Source: Erythrobacter aureus (GTDB lineage: Bacteria; Pseudomonadota; Alphaproteobacteria; Sphingomonadales; Sphingomonadaceae). Taken from it: DNA of 64,000 nucleotides. Made by a program: the position numbers and the translations under genes. Shown here in pieces: positions 25,926 through 34,046 of the stretch; the stretch's first letter is position 1; every line of letters begins with the position of its first letter. The notes below the pieces were generated by a model. The model worked only from the letters and a program-made list of their open reading frames with translations. It ran no database searches and was not told the origin of the DNA. The stretch spans positions 722,501 through 786,500 of the forward strand of contig NZ_CP031357.1 of assembly GCF_003355455.1 (NCBI RefSeq), read 5' to 3'.

Positions 25926-25941
25926 TTGGCACTCATGTCAG
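25926..25941 (-). promoter_or_regulatory. Candidate TetR operator, TBDR promoter (distal)
   Basis: Leftward strand reads CTGACATGAGTGCCAA, sharing TGACATGAGTG with the proximal site and spaced 28 bases from it centre to centre. That is close to an integral number of helical turns, which would suit cooperative binding. Confidence 0.5.
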
Positions 25942-26469
25942 TGACCCATTTTCGAGGAATGTTTGCGGCAATATCATCTATCGCCCGCTGGCCTTCTTGG
26001 CGCAGCTTCGGCCTTGTTATTCATGAAGTATTTGAAGCGCGAAGAGGTACCAAAATGTTCTGTGACAGCACGCAAATTGCTGGGTTATAAATATTTTGTA
26101 ATGCCTATGATATGATGTATCAGATAGCAGAATGAGATATGTTATTTGGCCGATTACATGATTGGTATGGAGCTGTATGCGTCTACCAAAACGCATGGTC
26201 CGACAAACCAAGGGCTGCTCCGAATATCGTCGCGAGTCATTCGCTAAGTCCATGCCAGATCGTGTATCATGGGGAGGTTGTAGTATACGATACTATAGAC
26301 CTTCGTCCTTGATTATTTAGAAGAATTACACCGCGCAGCGGGCGCTCGACCAGCGCTGGCAGCGCAGGACGATTTGCATTGTATAACATAACCGTCCCAT
26401 CAGAGCACAATCGACAAGAAGGGTGGCAGATCGATTTGTCAGAGCCGGATATCGGCGTATGATGCCAAG
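25942..26469. other. A/T-rich intergenic region before the TetR gene
   Basis: Over 500 bases without a convincing gene. The part from about 26030 to 26330 is far richer in A/T than the rest of the window. It contains an inverted repeat, TAGTAT-ACG-ATACTA, at 26281-26295. A leftward 78-codon frame here shows no family features. It probably holds the TetR promoter and may be acquired or regulatory DNA. Confidence 0.5.
26281..26295. promoter_or_regulatory. Perfect inverted repeat upstream of the TetR regulator
   Basis: TAGTAT, then ACG, then ATACTA: six-base arms, 15 bases overall, 175 bases before the TetR start and inside an A/T-rich patch. It differs from the TTGACAT-type palindromes, so a different factor may bind it. 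Confidence 0.35.
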
Positions 26470-27186
26470 ATGAAAAAAACGGAAAGGCTAGGCGGTGTGG
26501 GCAAGGGAACCGCCATACCTGTCGTAGCGCGAGGCAAGTATGCCAAATCGAGCGCGACAGGCAAGAAGGCCCCCCGGCGCAAACGCAGCGCGGAGGAAGC
26601 GCGCGAAGAAAGCATCATGGCCGCCCGGTCGCTGTTGCTGGAAGGCGGGCCTGGCGCGGTGACGGTGTCCAACATCGGGAAACGGGTTGGTATGTCGCAT
26701 GGCAATATCATCCATCACTTCGGTTCTGCCGCGGGGCTGCAGGCTTCGCTCATGGGCAAGATGGTGGACGATCTCGCCGAGGCGCTCGAGAGTGCGGTCG
26801 AGCAATTTCGGGAAGACCCCGATGCACCGCGGACGGTCGTCGAGCAGGTGTTCGATGCGTTCGATTCCGGGGGCGCCGGCCAACTTGCCGCCTGGATAGT
26901 GCTGGCGAGGGATTTCGAACATCTCGAACCGATTCGCGATGCTGTCCGGTCGCTCGTCGGTGCCTTTGCTGAAAAGATCTCCGGCCCCCATGCCGAAGAA
27001 CGGGTCAAGGGGGCCGTACTGACAATCGCCATTTCGGCCTTCGGGGATGCGGTCATCGGGCCGCATCTACGCGAGATGCTCGACATGGAGGACGACGAAA
27101 TGCGCAGGCTGACGTCCAATATGCTGCCCCTGCTGATCACCATGCCGTTCCATGGGGGGGGCGCCAAACCGGACGAAGCGGCCTAG
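26470..27186 (+). CDS. TetR-family transcriptional regulator
   Basis: A 238-residue protein with an unusual basic 40-residue N-terminal extension (KYAKSSATGKKAPRRKRSAEE) before the TetR helix-turn-helix (VTVSNIGKRVGMSHGNIIHHF, residues about 64-84). The C-terminal part is a helical ligand/dimer domain. It is divergent from the TBDR at 22714-25719, and its stop codon interleaves with that of the convergent receptor-like gene. It is the best candidate to bind the TTGACAT-N2-ATGTCAA palindromes at 25.9, 30.3 and 32.1 kb. The ligand is unknown; a hydrophobic compound would fit the neighbouring genes. Confidence 0.88.
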   Translation: MKKTERLGGVGKGTAIPVVARGKYAKSSATGKKAPRRKRSAEEAREESIMAARSLLLEGGPGAVTVSNIGKRVGMSHGNIIHHFGSAAGLQASLMGKMVDDLAEALESAVEQFREDPDAPRTVVEQVFDAFDSGGAGQLAAWIVLARDFEHLEPIRDAVRSLVGAFAEKISGPHAEERVKGAVLTIAISAFGDAVIGPHLREMLDMEDDEMRRLTSNMLPLLITMPFHGGGAKPDEAA

Positions 27187-29543
27187 AACTGCGCGGTAAC
27201 GGCAATCCGGATCGTCCGACCGAGCGGATCGAGTTCGTAGCGCGAAAACCCTTCCATCCTGTTCGGCGATTCCACCCATCTCCTGCTGTCGAAAAGGTTC
27301 CGGACGTCGAGGGACAGCTTTAGTGCATCTACCCAGTCCCTGGTTTTGGCACCGCGAATTAACATCCCGAGTTCGACAAAACCGCCCAAATTGAAGGTAG
27401 ACGCGGGCGGGTAGCGATAGGCGACCGCTCCGTCGCGCGCGACCCTCGCAGCTCCGGTCCAGGTGCCGCCGAAATTCGCGCCCAGCCCCTTGCGCCCGAC
27501 ATTGAGATGAAAGGCAATACTGTGGCGCGCCTGGCCATTCGCATCGAGTCGATCGATGACGCTCAGACCCCTTCGGATTGCCGTTTCGCTCTTCAACTCC
27601 CACCGATGGGTTAGCGATCCCGTGATCGTCCATGGCGTGAACGCACCGCCAACCTTTCCGGCTTCCTGATGCGAATTTCGCGGCTGGCTCCAGCGCAACG
27701 ACAGCCCGCTAGTGAGACGCTTGGTCACGTCCGAACCGATATTGATGGCCCTGGCATCGATTGCGATCAGCTCGCCGCGCGCGTTCCGAAACACCCGTTC
27801 GGGGAAGGCGGCCTCGACTTCGGGCGTCAACGCCGGCAGAGAAGCGATCCCGCCTTGCGCCCTGGCGTGGCGGTATCCAAGATCGACGGAAAGAAGGTGC
27901 CCGTCGAAAGGCGTGGCGCGCAGGTCGGCCGTGAAACTCTCGAGGCTCCCCCCAACAAGCGCGTCATTGCCGCCCAGGCGGAAAAGGGGCTGGACATACT
28001 CTCCACGCGTGAAATCGAACACCCGCTTCAATATCTCGACCCTCGGAGCGTAGAGTTGATCGTATGTGGGTTCGGTATTCTCATGCGAATAGGCGACGCG
28101 AAGGTTCACCGACTTCACGGGTGACCAGTCGATCGCACCGCCGATCCGGTAGTTCGTCGGCGCACCGCTAACCTTGCGGAAAGCCCCCGTCGCGCTCGCA
28201 TCGACCTTTCCAAGCGCGGCGAACGGCTCTGTTCCCGCGCCAGTCAGGGGGAGCGAAAACGAGACCAGGCCGTCCAGCCGCTCACTATGCGTCACGCTGC
28301 TATAAGAACCGCCGGTGGAAGGGGCGAAGTCGGTGAATTTCACGCGCCGATGGCCCGCGTTCAAGGACAGGCTCGCGCGGGCAAGGCCGGCTGGAAGAGA
28401 GGCGATGGAGTTACCTGTGGTCAGAGAGAGGGTGTAGGCTTCTGATTTCGAACGCAGGCGGTTCGTTTGTGAGAGCAGACCACCATCACCGGCCGTTCGA
28501 GTGTAGCCATCTTCGACGACCTGTTCCGGCCCATCGGTGCAATAGCCGCTTTCCCTGTCTGTGGTTGCCCAATCCACGCTGTAGCGCAGCCTGAGATTGG
28601 ACTGCCATCCCGCAACGGGGCCGGAGATCGCGAGACCTGCGGCAAGGCTTTCCGACGTCTGGCGACTTTCCAAGGCCGTGAGATGGCGCCGTAAAGGCCG
28701 CGAAACGGTGTCCGGAGGCAGGCCAATCTTCTGTATGCTCTGGCTACGATTTGCCGCAATGTTCAGCGTTCCGCTGAAGGCGCCGAAGGGATGGGTGGCG
28801 CTTGTATTGACCCCGGCGGAGTGCGCTCGCGGCAACAAGGCTTCGTATTCGGCCGGATCGATTGAAGCGTTGCTCCGGTCGAGATTGTCGAACTGCTGCA
28901 AAACTGCCGCCTGCGCGGGAATGGCGCGCTCGCTTTTGAGAAGTTCGGTGTCATGCGAATAGGTCGCGCCGATATTCCACCGCGTATCGTAATCGATGGC
29001 GAACCGGCCGATCGAGAGCTTCCTGCTCCTCCTGCCGCCGGCCGTGGGGGATTCCATGCCCGCTTCCGAACGCCAGGTTGCAAAGCGCCGCTTGAGTTCG
29101 AGGTTTACGACACGCTTCCCTTGCGCAAAGCCATAGGCTGCCGCCGCGTTTCTCGGTAGAATGGCAATGCGGGCCAAGGCTTCCTTGGGATAGTCGTCTA
29201 GTTCGCCAGGATTGGCAATGCGCCTGCCATTGACGAGCACTTCGGGTACCTGCCCGGATCCGTCCACCAGAAAGGCGGTGGCTTCCAGAAGTTCGCCAAT
29301 CGTCGTGGCCGCGAAGGAGGCTATCTCGCTCTCCCCGATCTCGGCCTCCGCGTCGATTTCCGCACGGCCCCAACGTTTGCCTTCGACGATAATCGGCTGG
29401 CCTTGAGGATCGTCCTCGCTCGGTTCTGCGATCTGGTCGGGTACTTCGTCGCTTGCCATCGGGCCGGTCCGGGCAAACACGGAACCGCTTTCGCCGAGTG
29501 GTATGGCGCACAAACTGACGGACCAAGCTATTCGTACGAGCAA
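27183..29543 (-). CDS. TonB-dependent-receptor-like outer-membrane barrel
   Basis: About 786 residues. A short plug-like region (GELLEATAFLVDGSGQVPEV, LVNGRRIAN, ARIAILPRNAAAAYGFAQGK) precedes a barrel rich in alternating hydrophobic strands and ends ... RTIRIAVTAQF, a typical outer-membrane C-terminus. The plug lacks the usual VLRGPQG motif and resembles the receptor-like barrels common in sphingomonads. The frame opens with TTG at 29543 and no ribosome site; the next ATG (near residue 29) would cut the likely signal peptide. Its role and start are uncertain. The stop overlaps the TetR stop on the other strand. Confidence 0.7.
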   Translation of the reverse strand: MLVRIAWSVSLCAIPLGESGSVFARTGPMASDEVPDQIAEPSEDDPQGQPIIVEGKRWGRAEIDAEAEIGESEIASFAATTIGELLEATAFLVDGSGQVPEVLVNGRRIANPGELDDYPKEALARIAILPRNAAAAYGFAQGKRVVNLELKRRFATWRSEAGMESPTAGGRRSRKLSIGRFAIDYDTRWNIGATYSHDTELLKSERAIPAQAAVLQQFDNLDRSNASIDPAEYEALLPRAHSAGVNTSATHPFGAFSGTLNIAANRSQSIQKIGLPPDTVSRPLRRHLTALESRQTSESLAAGLAISGPVAGWQSNLRLRYSVDWATTDRESGYCTDGPEQVVEDGYTRTAGDGGLLSQTNRLRSKSEAYTLSLTTGNSIASLPAGLARASLSLNAGHRRVKFTDFAPSTGGSYSSVTHSERLDGLVSFSLPLTGAGTEPFAALGKVDASATGAFRKVSGAPTNYRIGGAIDWSPVKSVNLRVAYSHENTEPTYDQLYAPRVEILKRVFDFTRGEYVQPLFRLGGNDALVGGSLESFTADLRATPFDGHLLSVDLGYRHARAQGGIASLPALTPEVEAAFPERVFRNARGELIAIDARAINIGSDVTKRLTSGLSLRWSQPRNSHQEAGKVGGAFTPWTITGSLTHRWELKSETAIRRGLSVIDRLDANGQARHSIAFHLNVGRKGLGANFGGTWTGAARVARDGAVAYRYPPASTFNLGGFVELGMLIRGAKTRDWVDALKLSLDVRNLFDSRRWVESPNRMEGFSRYELDPLGRTIRIAVTAQF

Positions 29544-29667
29544 TCGGGCGATGCGCGGCGATTGGCCGCGGCAGGACTGCCGGAATCGCTTCCACTCGAG
29601 GTTGGCCTTGGGGGTAATGGGACGCCTTTATCGTTTTGCGCGGCAATTATGCTGGCCTAAACCGACC

Positions 29668-29695
29668 AAAAAAGGCGCGCGTACCACGCGCGCCC
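29668..29695 (-). terminator. Rho-independent terminator of the PraB-like gene
   Basis: Leftward strand: an 8-base GC-only stem (29687-29694 with 29674-29681, 5-base loop) followed by six T residues (29673-29668). It lies 45 bases beyond the stop of the PraB-like gene. One of the clearest intrinsic terminators in the window. Confidence 0.85.
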
Positions 29696-29738
29696 TTCAA
29701 AGCTGAGGAGCTTGCCAGCTATTGCGCTGACGCCAAAC

Positions 29739-30224
29739 TCACGGGGTGATGCTCAGCGGGGAACCGGCAGTCTGGCTCAGAGTGCCGGCCATTTTACAAT
29801 CGGCACCGCTGGTCGCGGAAGAATTCGAGAGCGGGACGCTCAGAGTGATATTGCGCGGCGAGGCGGAGTTGCCACCCCAGACAGTCTTGATCGGCCCGGT
29901 GCACGTGCCCGAACTGAGCGGCGGATCGATCACCAGACCGGAAATGGTCAGGTAAGTGCCATCGTAAACAACCGAGCCTGTGCCGTTGACGGCGATGAAG
30001 CCGCATGGGAAGTTCCCACCGATTGAGGCGGTTGCGGATGCGCTGGAACCGGCCGTGGCGTCGACATTGACTGTCAGCGTGCAATCGTACGCTGCTCCGT
30101 CCTTCTGGACTGTAACGGGTCCGGAGAAGGTCGAAGTGCTCGCCGGTGTATAAGTATCGGCCATTGCCGCCGGGGCAATAACAAGCGCCGCTGCACCAGC
30201 CAGAATTCCTACATTCTTTAACAT
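29739..30224 (-). CDS. PraB-like secreted protein (alkane oxidation activator family)
   Basis: A 161-residue protein with a clear signal peptide (MLKNVGILAGAAALVIAPAAMA) and a small beta-rich body containing TYTPAS, two cysteine pairs and many Ser/Gly/Ala/Thr residues. It resembles proteins annotated as PraB, secreted factors that help alkane growth in Pseudomonas. A strong ribosome site (GGAGAGGAT) precedes ATG 30224. It is a single-gene unit with its own operator-bearing promoter (30288-30303) and terminator (29668-29695). It shares the operator pattern with the TBDR and the PF10118 gene. The family assignment is by overall pattern, so moderate. Confidence 0.65.
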   Translation of the reverse strand: MLKNVGILAGAAALVIAPAAMADTYTPASTSTFSGPVTVQKDGAAYDCTLTVNVDATAGSSASATASIGGNFPCGFIAVNGTGSVVYDGTYLTISGLVIDPPLSSGTCTGPIKTVWGGNSASPRNITLSVPLSNSSATSGADCKMAGTLSQTAGSPLSITP

Positions 30225-30287
30225 ATTCCATCCTCTCCATTGTTTATTTGCATCGAAGCGAATCGATACAAGTAAAGAGTAGTCGAG

Positions 30288-30303
30288 TCGACAATGATGT
30301 CAA
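30288..30303 (-). promoter_or_regulatory. Candidate TetR operator before the PraB-like gene
   Basis: Leftward strand reads TTGACATCATTGTCGA, a slightly degenerate copy of the TTGACAT-N2-ATGTCAA palindrome. Its TTGACA could also serve as a -35 element, with TACTCT 16 bases on as a weak -10. It lies 64 bases before the gene start. Confidence 0.55.
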
Positions 30304-30628
30304 TATCGGTTGTTAATGGCATTTTAACCTATTTGGGTAACTCCCATGAGAAGCAGTTGTCGTTGGATTATCGCCTGCAAGGTGCTGATCGAAGCGCGGC
30401 GGTCGTTTACCGATGACGCTTCGATCAGTGCGGGCCATGCTGGGTAAAAGTCGGATCGATGTCGGGGTTTGGGTCATCCAGAGCCGTTCGCTGGACCTGT
30501 CCGAAGTGGCTCACGAAGCCAAGGCATCGCAGTGGCCATTATTCGTGCATACGACCTCCCCGACGGGCCAGCGCTCGATTGGGACCGAATTTCGGCCAGC
30601 GGAAACCAGCTCGCTGCTGCGGAGGTGC
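30304..30628. other. Unassigned stretch with a coding-like fragment
   Basis: About 325 bases between the PraB-like operator and the DUF2147 stop. In the + frame from about 30530 the translation AVAIIRAYDLPDGPALDWDR, continuing ISASGNQLAAAE, looks protein-like, but there is no matching start or domain and the frame runs into the antisense of DUF2147. A decayed gene fragment is possible. No other element seen. Confidence 0.3.
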
Positions 30629-31051
30629 TTACTTCGCCCGCGTCCAGATCTTGGTCCGGCAGAACACCGCGACGCAGCCCTTGATCCTGAGCTTGTCATT
30701 GGACAGCAACGTTATCTTCGCCGAACGTGCACCATCGCCTGTTTCCGGATCGTAGACGGGCCCCCCGGACCATTCAGTCGGTCCGCCGGTTACGTCCCGC
30801 AGCACGACCAGGCCCTTGAGCTTGCGATCGCGGAGGCGAGGGTTGGAATTACGCTCGTCGCGCTGATCTGGATTGGCGCGTAGTCGCGCCGCGTCGACGA
30901 TCCTGCCGCAATAGGCGTCGCCGCAGCGGTAGATCTGCACTTTTCCGCCCTCACTGCCGGTATTCCATACCCCAGTGATGCTCGCCCCCTGAGCCAATGT
31001 GGGGGTGCCGAGTGTGGCTGCCACGGCAACTGCCAAGACTGCTTGTTTCAT
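30629..31051 (-). CDS. DUF2147 secreted protein
   Basis: A 140-residue protein with a signal peptide (MKQAVLAVAVAATLGTPTLAQG) followed by the DUF2147 pattern: GVWNT, KVQIYRCGDAYCGRIV, DRKLKGLVVLRD, GGPVYDPETGD, KITLLSNDKLRIKGCVAVFC. Members are small periplasmic beta proteins of unknown function found near lipid- or envelope-related genes. The frame continues upstream to 31198, but ATG 31051 has AAGGAAA and starts the signal peptide. It is downstream of the PF10118 gene on the same strand, with a 153-base gap. Confidence 0.85.
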   Translation of the reverse strand: MKQAVLAVAVAATLGTPTLAQGASITGVWNTGSEGGKVQIYRCGDAYCGRIVDAARLRANPDQRDERNSNPRLRDRKLKGLVVLRDVTGGPTEWSGGPVYDPETGDGARSAKITLLSNDKLRIKGCVAVFCRTKIWTRAK

Positions 31052-31204
31052 TGGGCTTTTCCTTCGGCGAAACCGCCTTTTGGACGAACGATTCCTCGCA
31101 GCAACGGTTTTACCTGCCAAGATTGGGAGGCTAGTCTGACGTTCGGATGTGGTGCGACGGCGGGAGAACCCGCTGAGGGCAATGGCTGCCTTGATCATAG
31201 CTCA

Positions 31205-32059
31205 TCACCCCGTCGACAGATCGTATCGCGCATGCGTCTTGGCGAGCAAGTCGCGATCGTCGTGGTCCCACGGATGAAAGCCGGGGCGATAGTATCGGGC
31301 ATATGGCACCATAATCCGCCGCAGGGCACCGGGTGCCACCAATAGGTATTTCAGGGTTCTCCACCAGGTCTTCGGTGTGTTTATCCCGTCCTGGCGATAG
31401 AGCGAGGCCATGTTCGCGCCGATCACGCGCATCACCACCCAAGTTGAAATCATCATGGCCGCGACGCGGACCAGATAGCGGCGCGGCCGCGACCAGCCCT
31501 TGGTCGCCAGCAGGAACGTGTCATAGGCCACGGCCTTGTGCTCGAGTTCTTCCACCGCATGCCAGCTCCAAAGCCGTCGCGCTTCCTCGGGCGCTCCCGC
31601 AAGATCCGCGCTATCAGCGGAAAGCAGGGCATGGGCGAGAATGGCGGTGAAGTGCTCGAGCGCACAGGTTGCGGCGAGTTTGCGGACATCGCTCCTCTTT
31701 TCATGGGAGGCCAGCGCACGCTTGGCTCTGCGTTCGAGCGCGGCGATGTTGTACCCTGCCTTGGCCGCGAATGCGTTGAACTCGAGATGTTCGCGGCTGT
31801 GTACCGCCTCCTGACCGATGAAACTCTTGATCTGTGATCTCAGGGGTTCGCTTGCGAGCCCCTGAAACCGGCGAACACTGTCCATGAAAAATCTCTCCCC
31901 ATCGGGGAAAGTGGATGACAGTGCATTGAAGAACGCGGTCGGCACCGGATCTCCGCCGTGCCACCAGCGTTCGGCATCGGACGGCCCGGGCTCGAGCCGG
32001 AATTTAAGGTTCCGTACCGGAATTACGAGATTGTCCGGACTTTTCGAATAAGAAGACAT
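31205..32059 (-). CDS. PF10118-type metal-dependent hydrolase, ferritin-like di-iron motifs
   Basis: A 284-residue protein of the predicted metal-dependent hydrolase family PF10118. Helical segments carry EAVH (residues 84-87), EHFTAILAH (from 135) and EELEH (170-174). This spacing of Glu and His resembles a ferritin-like di-iron carboxylate site. Family function is not established. ATG 32059 was chosen because GGAG lies seven bases upstream; the alternative ATG 32080 lies inside the operator at 32074-32089. The shared operator with the TBDR and PraB-like gene suggests a role in handling hydrophobic substrates; that is inference. Confidence 0.8.
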   Translation of the reverse strand: MSSYSKSPDNLVIPVRNLKFRLEPGPSDAERWWHGGDPVPTAFFNALSSTFPDGERFFMDSVRRFQGLASEPLRSQIKSFIGQEAVHSREHLEFNAFAAKAGYNIAALERRAKRALASHEKRSDVRKLAATCALEHFTAILAHALLSADSADLAGAPEEARRLWSWHAVEELEHKAVAYDTFLLATKGWSRPRRYLVRVAAMMISTWVVMRVIGANMASLYRQDGINTPKTWWRTLKYLLVAPGALRRIMVPYARYYRPGFHPWDHDDRDLLAKTHARYDLSTG

Positions 32060-32073
32060 CGCTCGACTCCATT

Positions 32074-32089
32074 TTGACATCAATGTCAA
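32074..32089 (-). promoter_or_regulatory. Candidate TetR operator before the PF10118 gene
   Basis: The + strand reads TTGACATCAATGTCAA, symmetric at 14 of 16 positions, the best copy of the motif in the window. It overlaps the last bases of the -10 element (32088-32093) and ends 15 bases before the gene start, so binding would block initiation. Confidence 0.7.
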
Positions 32090-32115
32090 TCTAAGACGTT
32101 TGGTGTCGGTGTCAA
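32088..32115 (-). promoter_or_regulatory. Sigma-70-type promoter of the PF10118 gene
   Basis: Leftward strand has a perfect -35 TTGACA (32115-32110), a 16-base spacer and -10 TAGATT (32093-32088). The operator palindrome overlaps the -10 and the start point, the arrangement of a repressed promoter. Confidence 0.6.
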
Positions 32116-32283
32116 CGATATGTGATTTAGCGCACGACCGGCCGGGATGCACGCTGCTTCCTGAAGGGACCTGTGTTCGATCCGCGGCGGGGGTCCCCGC
32201 GCGGACAGTTCACGTTTGCAGTATGCGTCCGCAAGGCAGGGCGGAGAGCTGCTGACGGAGAATGTGCTCGGTTAGCCGCCTTG

Positions 32284-32697
32284 CTAGTGCTGTTCGTGCA
32301 TCATGGACCAGAAGATCTGGGCCGAACAACTGATGAGCACGAAGCCCGCCAGCGCCTCGACACCGGCGATTATGCGGAGATGGCCGGTCGGATAGATGTC
32401 GCCGAGGCCGAGCGTGGTCATGGTCACGAGCGAAAAGTAGAAATGATCCATCCAGCCGAGCGATTGGGTTCCGGCGAACGTGCCGAGCCCCCACAGTACG
32501 CCAAGTTCAAATCCGGTGGCGAACAGGGAAACGACGAGCAGGTGGGATAGGAGTACGAGTAGCGAAATGGCCAGCTTGACTACGAAATCGTTGCGCCGTG
32601 CCAGCCATCGATGACCCACACCGAGACTGGCGAGATGAAGTGCCACCGAGAGGAGAAACAGCGCAATGGCGAGGCCTAGCGCGATCGCCATCGTCAT
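32284..32697 (-). CDS. Two-helix potassium-channel-like protein
   Basis: A 137-residue protein with membrane segments near residues 3-25, 42-64 and 110-132, and a pore loop holding TTLGLGDIYP near residue 95. This is a variant of the potassium selectivity filter TVGYGD, with Leu in place of the Tyr. It belongs to the ion-channel (Ion_trans_2) group. The ATG overlaps the stop of the upstream permease (ATGA), so the two are co-translated. Altered filter residues could change ion preference. It is the last gene of the leftward copper operon. Confidence 0.75.
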   Translation of the reverse strand: MTMAIALGLAIALFLLSVALHLASLGVGHRWLARRNDFVVKLAISLLVLLSHLLVVSLFATGFELGVLWGLGTFAGTQSLGWMDHFYFSLVTMTTLGLGDIYPTGHLRIIAGVEALAGFVLISCSAQIFWSMMHEQH

Positions 32698-34043
32698 CGG
32701 AGGGGTTCTTCACGCCCGCCGTCGTTCGAGGCACGCGCCTCCGGTTTGCGGCTCAGATAGATACGCTCCGCCAGGAAGACCGCGCCGATCAGCACAGCGG
32801 CGATAACCAAGATCATCGGATCGCTCGCCAGTTTGATCGATGCGAACGCGATCAGCACCACGGCATCGGCAGCAAGTGCGGTCAGCAGTATCCAGCTTTT
32901 GGCATCGATCTCGTTGCGCAGGTGGCGCCACACACCCCAATGTACCAGCATGTCCATCACCAGATAAAAAATCGCGCCGAGGGAGGCGATGCGCGACAGG
33001 TCGAAAAGGACCGCCAACGTGCCCGCAATGACAACCGTGTAAACCAGCATATGACTGCGGATGCCGCCGCTCATGCCGAAATGGCTGTGCGGGATCATCT
33101 CCATCTCGGTCAGCATGGTAAGCATGCGGGAGACGGCAAAGACACTGGCGATCACGCCCGACATGGTCGCGGACAGTGCGATGACGATCGTGAAGTAGAA
33201 GCCAAGCTCGCCCAGTGCGGGACGAGCGGCTGCGGCCAGCGACGTATCGCGCGCGGCGACGATTTCGGGGATCGTCAGGCTCGCGCCGACGCCAAAGGCG
33301 ACCAGCAGATAGACTGCCACGCAAATGGCGATGGAGATCATGATCGTGCGGCCGACATTACGGTGCGGATCGACGATTTCGCCGCCGCTATTGGTAATGG
33401 TGGTGAAGCCCTTGAAGGCGAGAATCGAGAAGGCGACGGAGGCCAGCAGCGCCTCGCCATTCGTCAGCCGGATAGGCCCGGCGAAAGCCCCGTCCCCCAA
33501 GCCGCTGGTCCACATCGCCGCTACGGCGAAGAGCACGATCCCGCCGACCTTGACGGCGGACATCACCAGCGACAGCCAGCTGACCGAACGGTTGCCCGAT
33601 GCATTGACCAGATAGGCGAAGCCGATCAGCCCCAAAGCCAGCGCGGACACCAGCAGCCCGTTGCCATCGGCTTCGAACGGGCGCAGCGCATAGGTGGCGA
33701 AGGTCCGCGCGACCAAGCTTTCGTTGATGACCATCGACAGTGCCATCAGCAGCGATGCCGAGGCCGCGACCGTGCCTGGACCGTAGGCCTTCTGCAGGAT
33801 CATTGCGATGCCACCCGAGGAAGGCCAGGCGTTGGACATCTTGATATAACTGTAGGCGGCGAGCGATGTGACGATCGCGCCCGCAACGAAGGAGAGCGGG
33901 AACAGGGGCCCGGCCAGTTCCGCGATCTGGCCGGTCAGCGCGAATATACCCGCACCGATCATGACGCCCGTGCCCATGGCGACCCCACCGGCAAGGCTGA
34001 TCGAGCCCTTCTCGGAAGAGTCCGTGTGGCTGTGTTGCTCCAT
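32694..34043 (-). CDS. APC-family amino-acid permease
   Basis: A 449-residue protein with about twelve predicted membrane helices. The first helix has the APC signature GVAMGTGVMIGAGIFALTGQ, and FKGFTTITNSGGEI lies near residue 215. APC permeases carry amino acids or polyamines by proton symport or exchange. It starts 3 bases after the copper ATPase stop and overlaps the channel gene, so it belongs to the same operon. The reason for an amino-acid permease next to copper export is unclear; copper-amino-acid handling is only a guess. Confidence 0.85.
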   Translation of the reverse strand: MEQHSHTDSSEKGSISLAGGVAMGTGVMIGAGIFALTGQIAELAGPLFPLSFVAGAIVTSLAAYSYIKMSNAWPSSGGIAMILQKAYGPGTVAASASLLMALSMVINESLVARTFATYALRPFEADGNGLLVSALALGLIGFAYLVNASGNRSVSWLSLVMSAVKVGGIVLFAVAAMWTSGLGDGAFAGPIRLTNGEALLASVAFSILAFKGFTTITNSGGEIVDPHRNVGRTIMISIAICVAVYLLVAFGVGASLTIPEIVAARDTSLAAAARPALGELGFYFTIVIALSATMSGVIASVFAVSRMLTMLTEMEMIPHSHFGMSGGIRSHMLVYTVVIAGTLAVLFDLSRIASLGAIFYLVMDMLVHWGVWRHLRNEIDAKSWILLTALAADAVVLIAFASIKLASDPMILVIAAVLIGAVFLAERIYLSRKPEARASNDGGREEPLR

Positions 34044-34046
34044 CGC

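Noticed and set aside
26017..26253. 78-codon leftward frame in the A/T-rich island
   Set aside because: No domain, no ribosome site; its composition simply reflects A/T-rich DNA.
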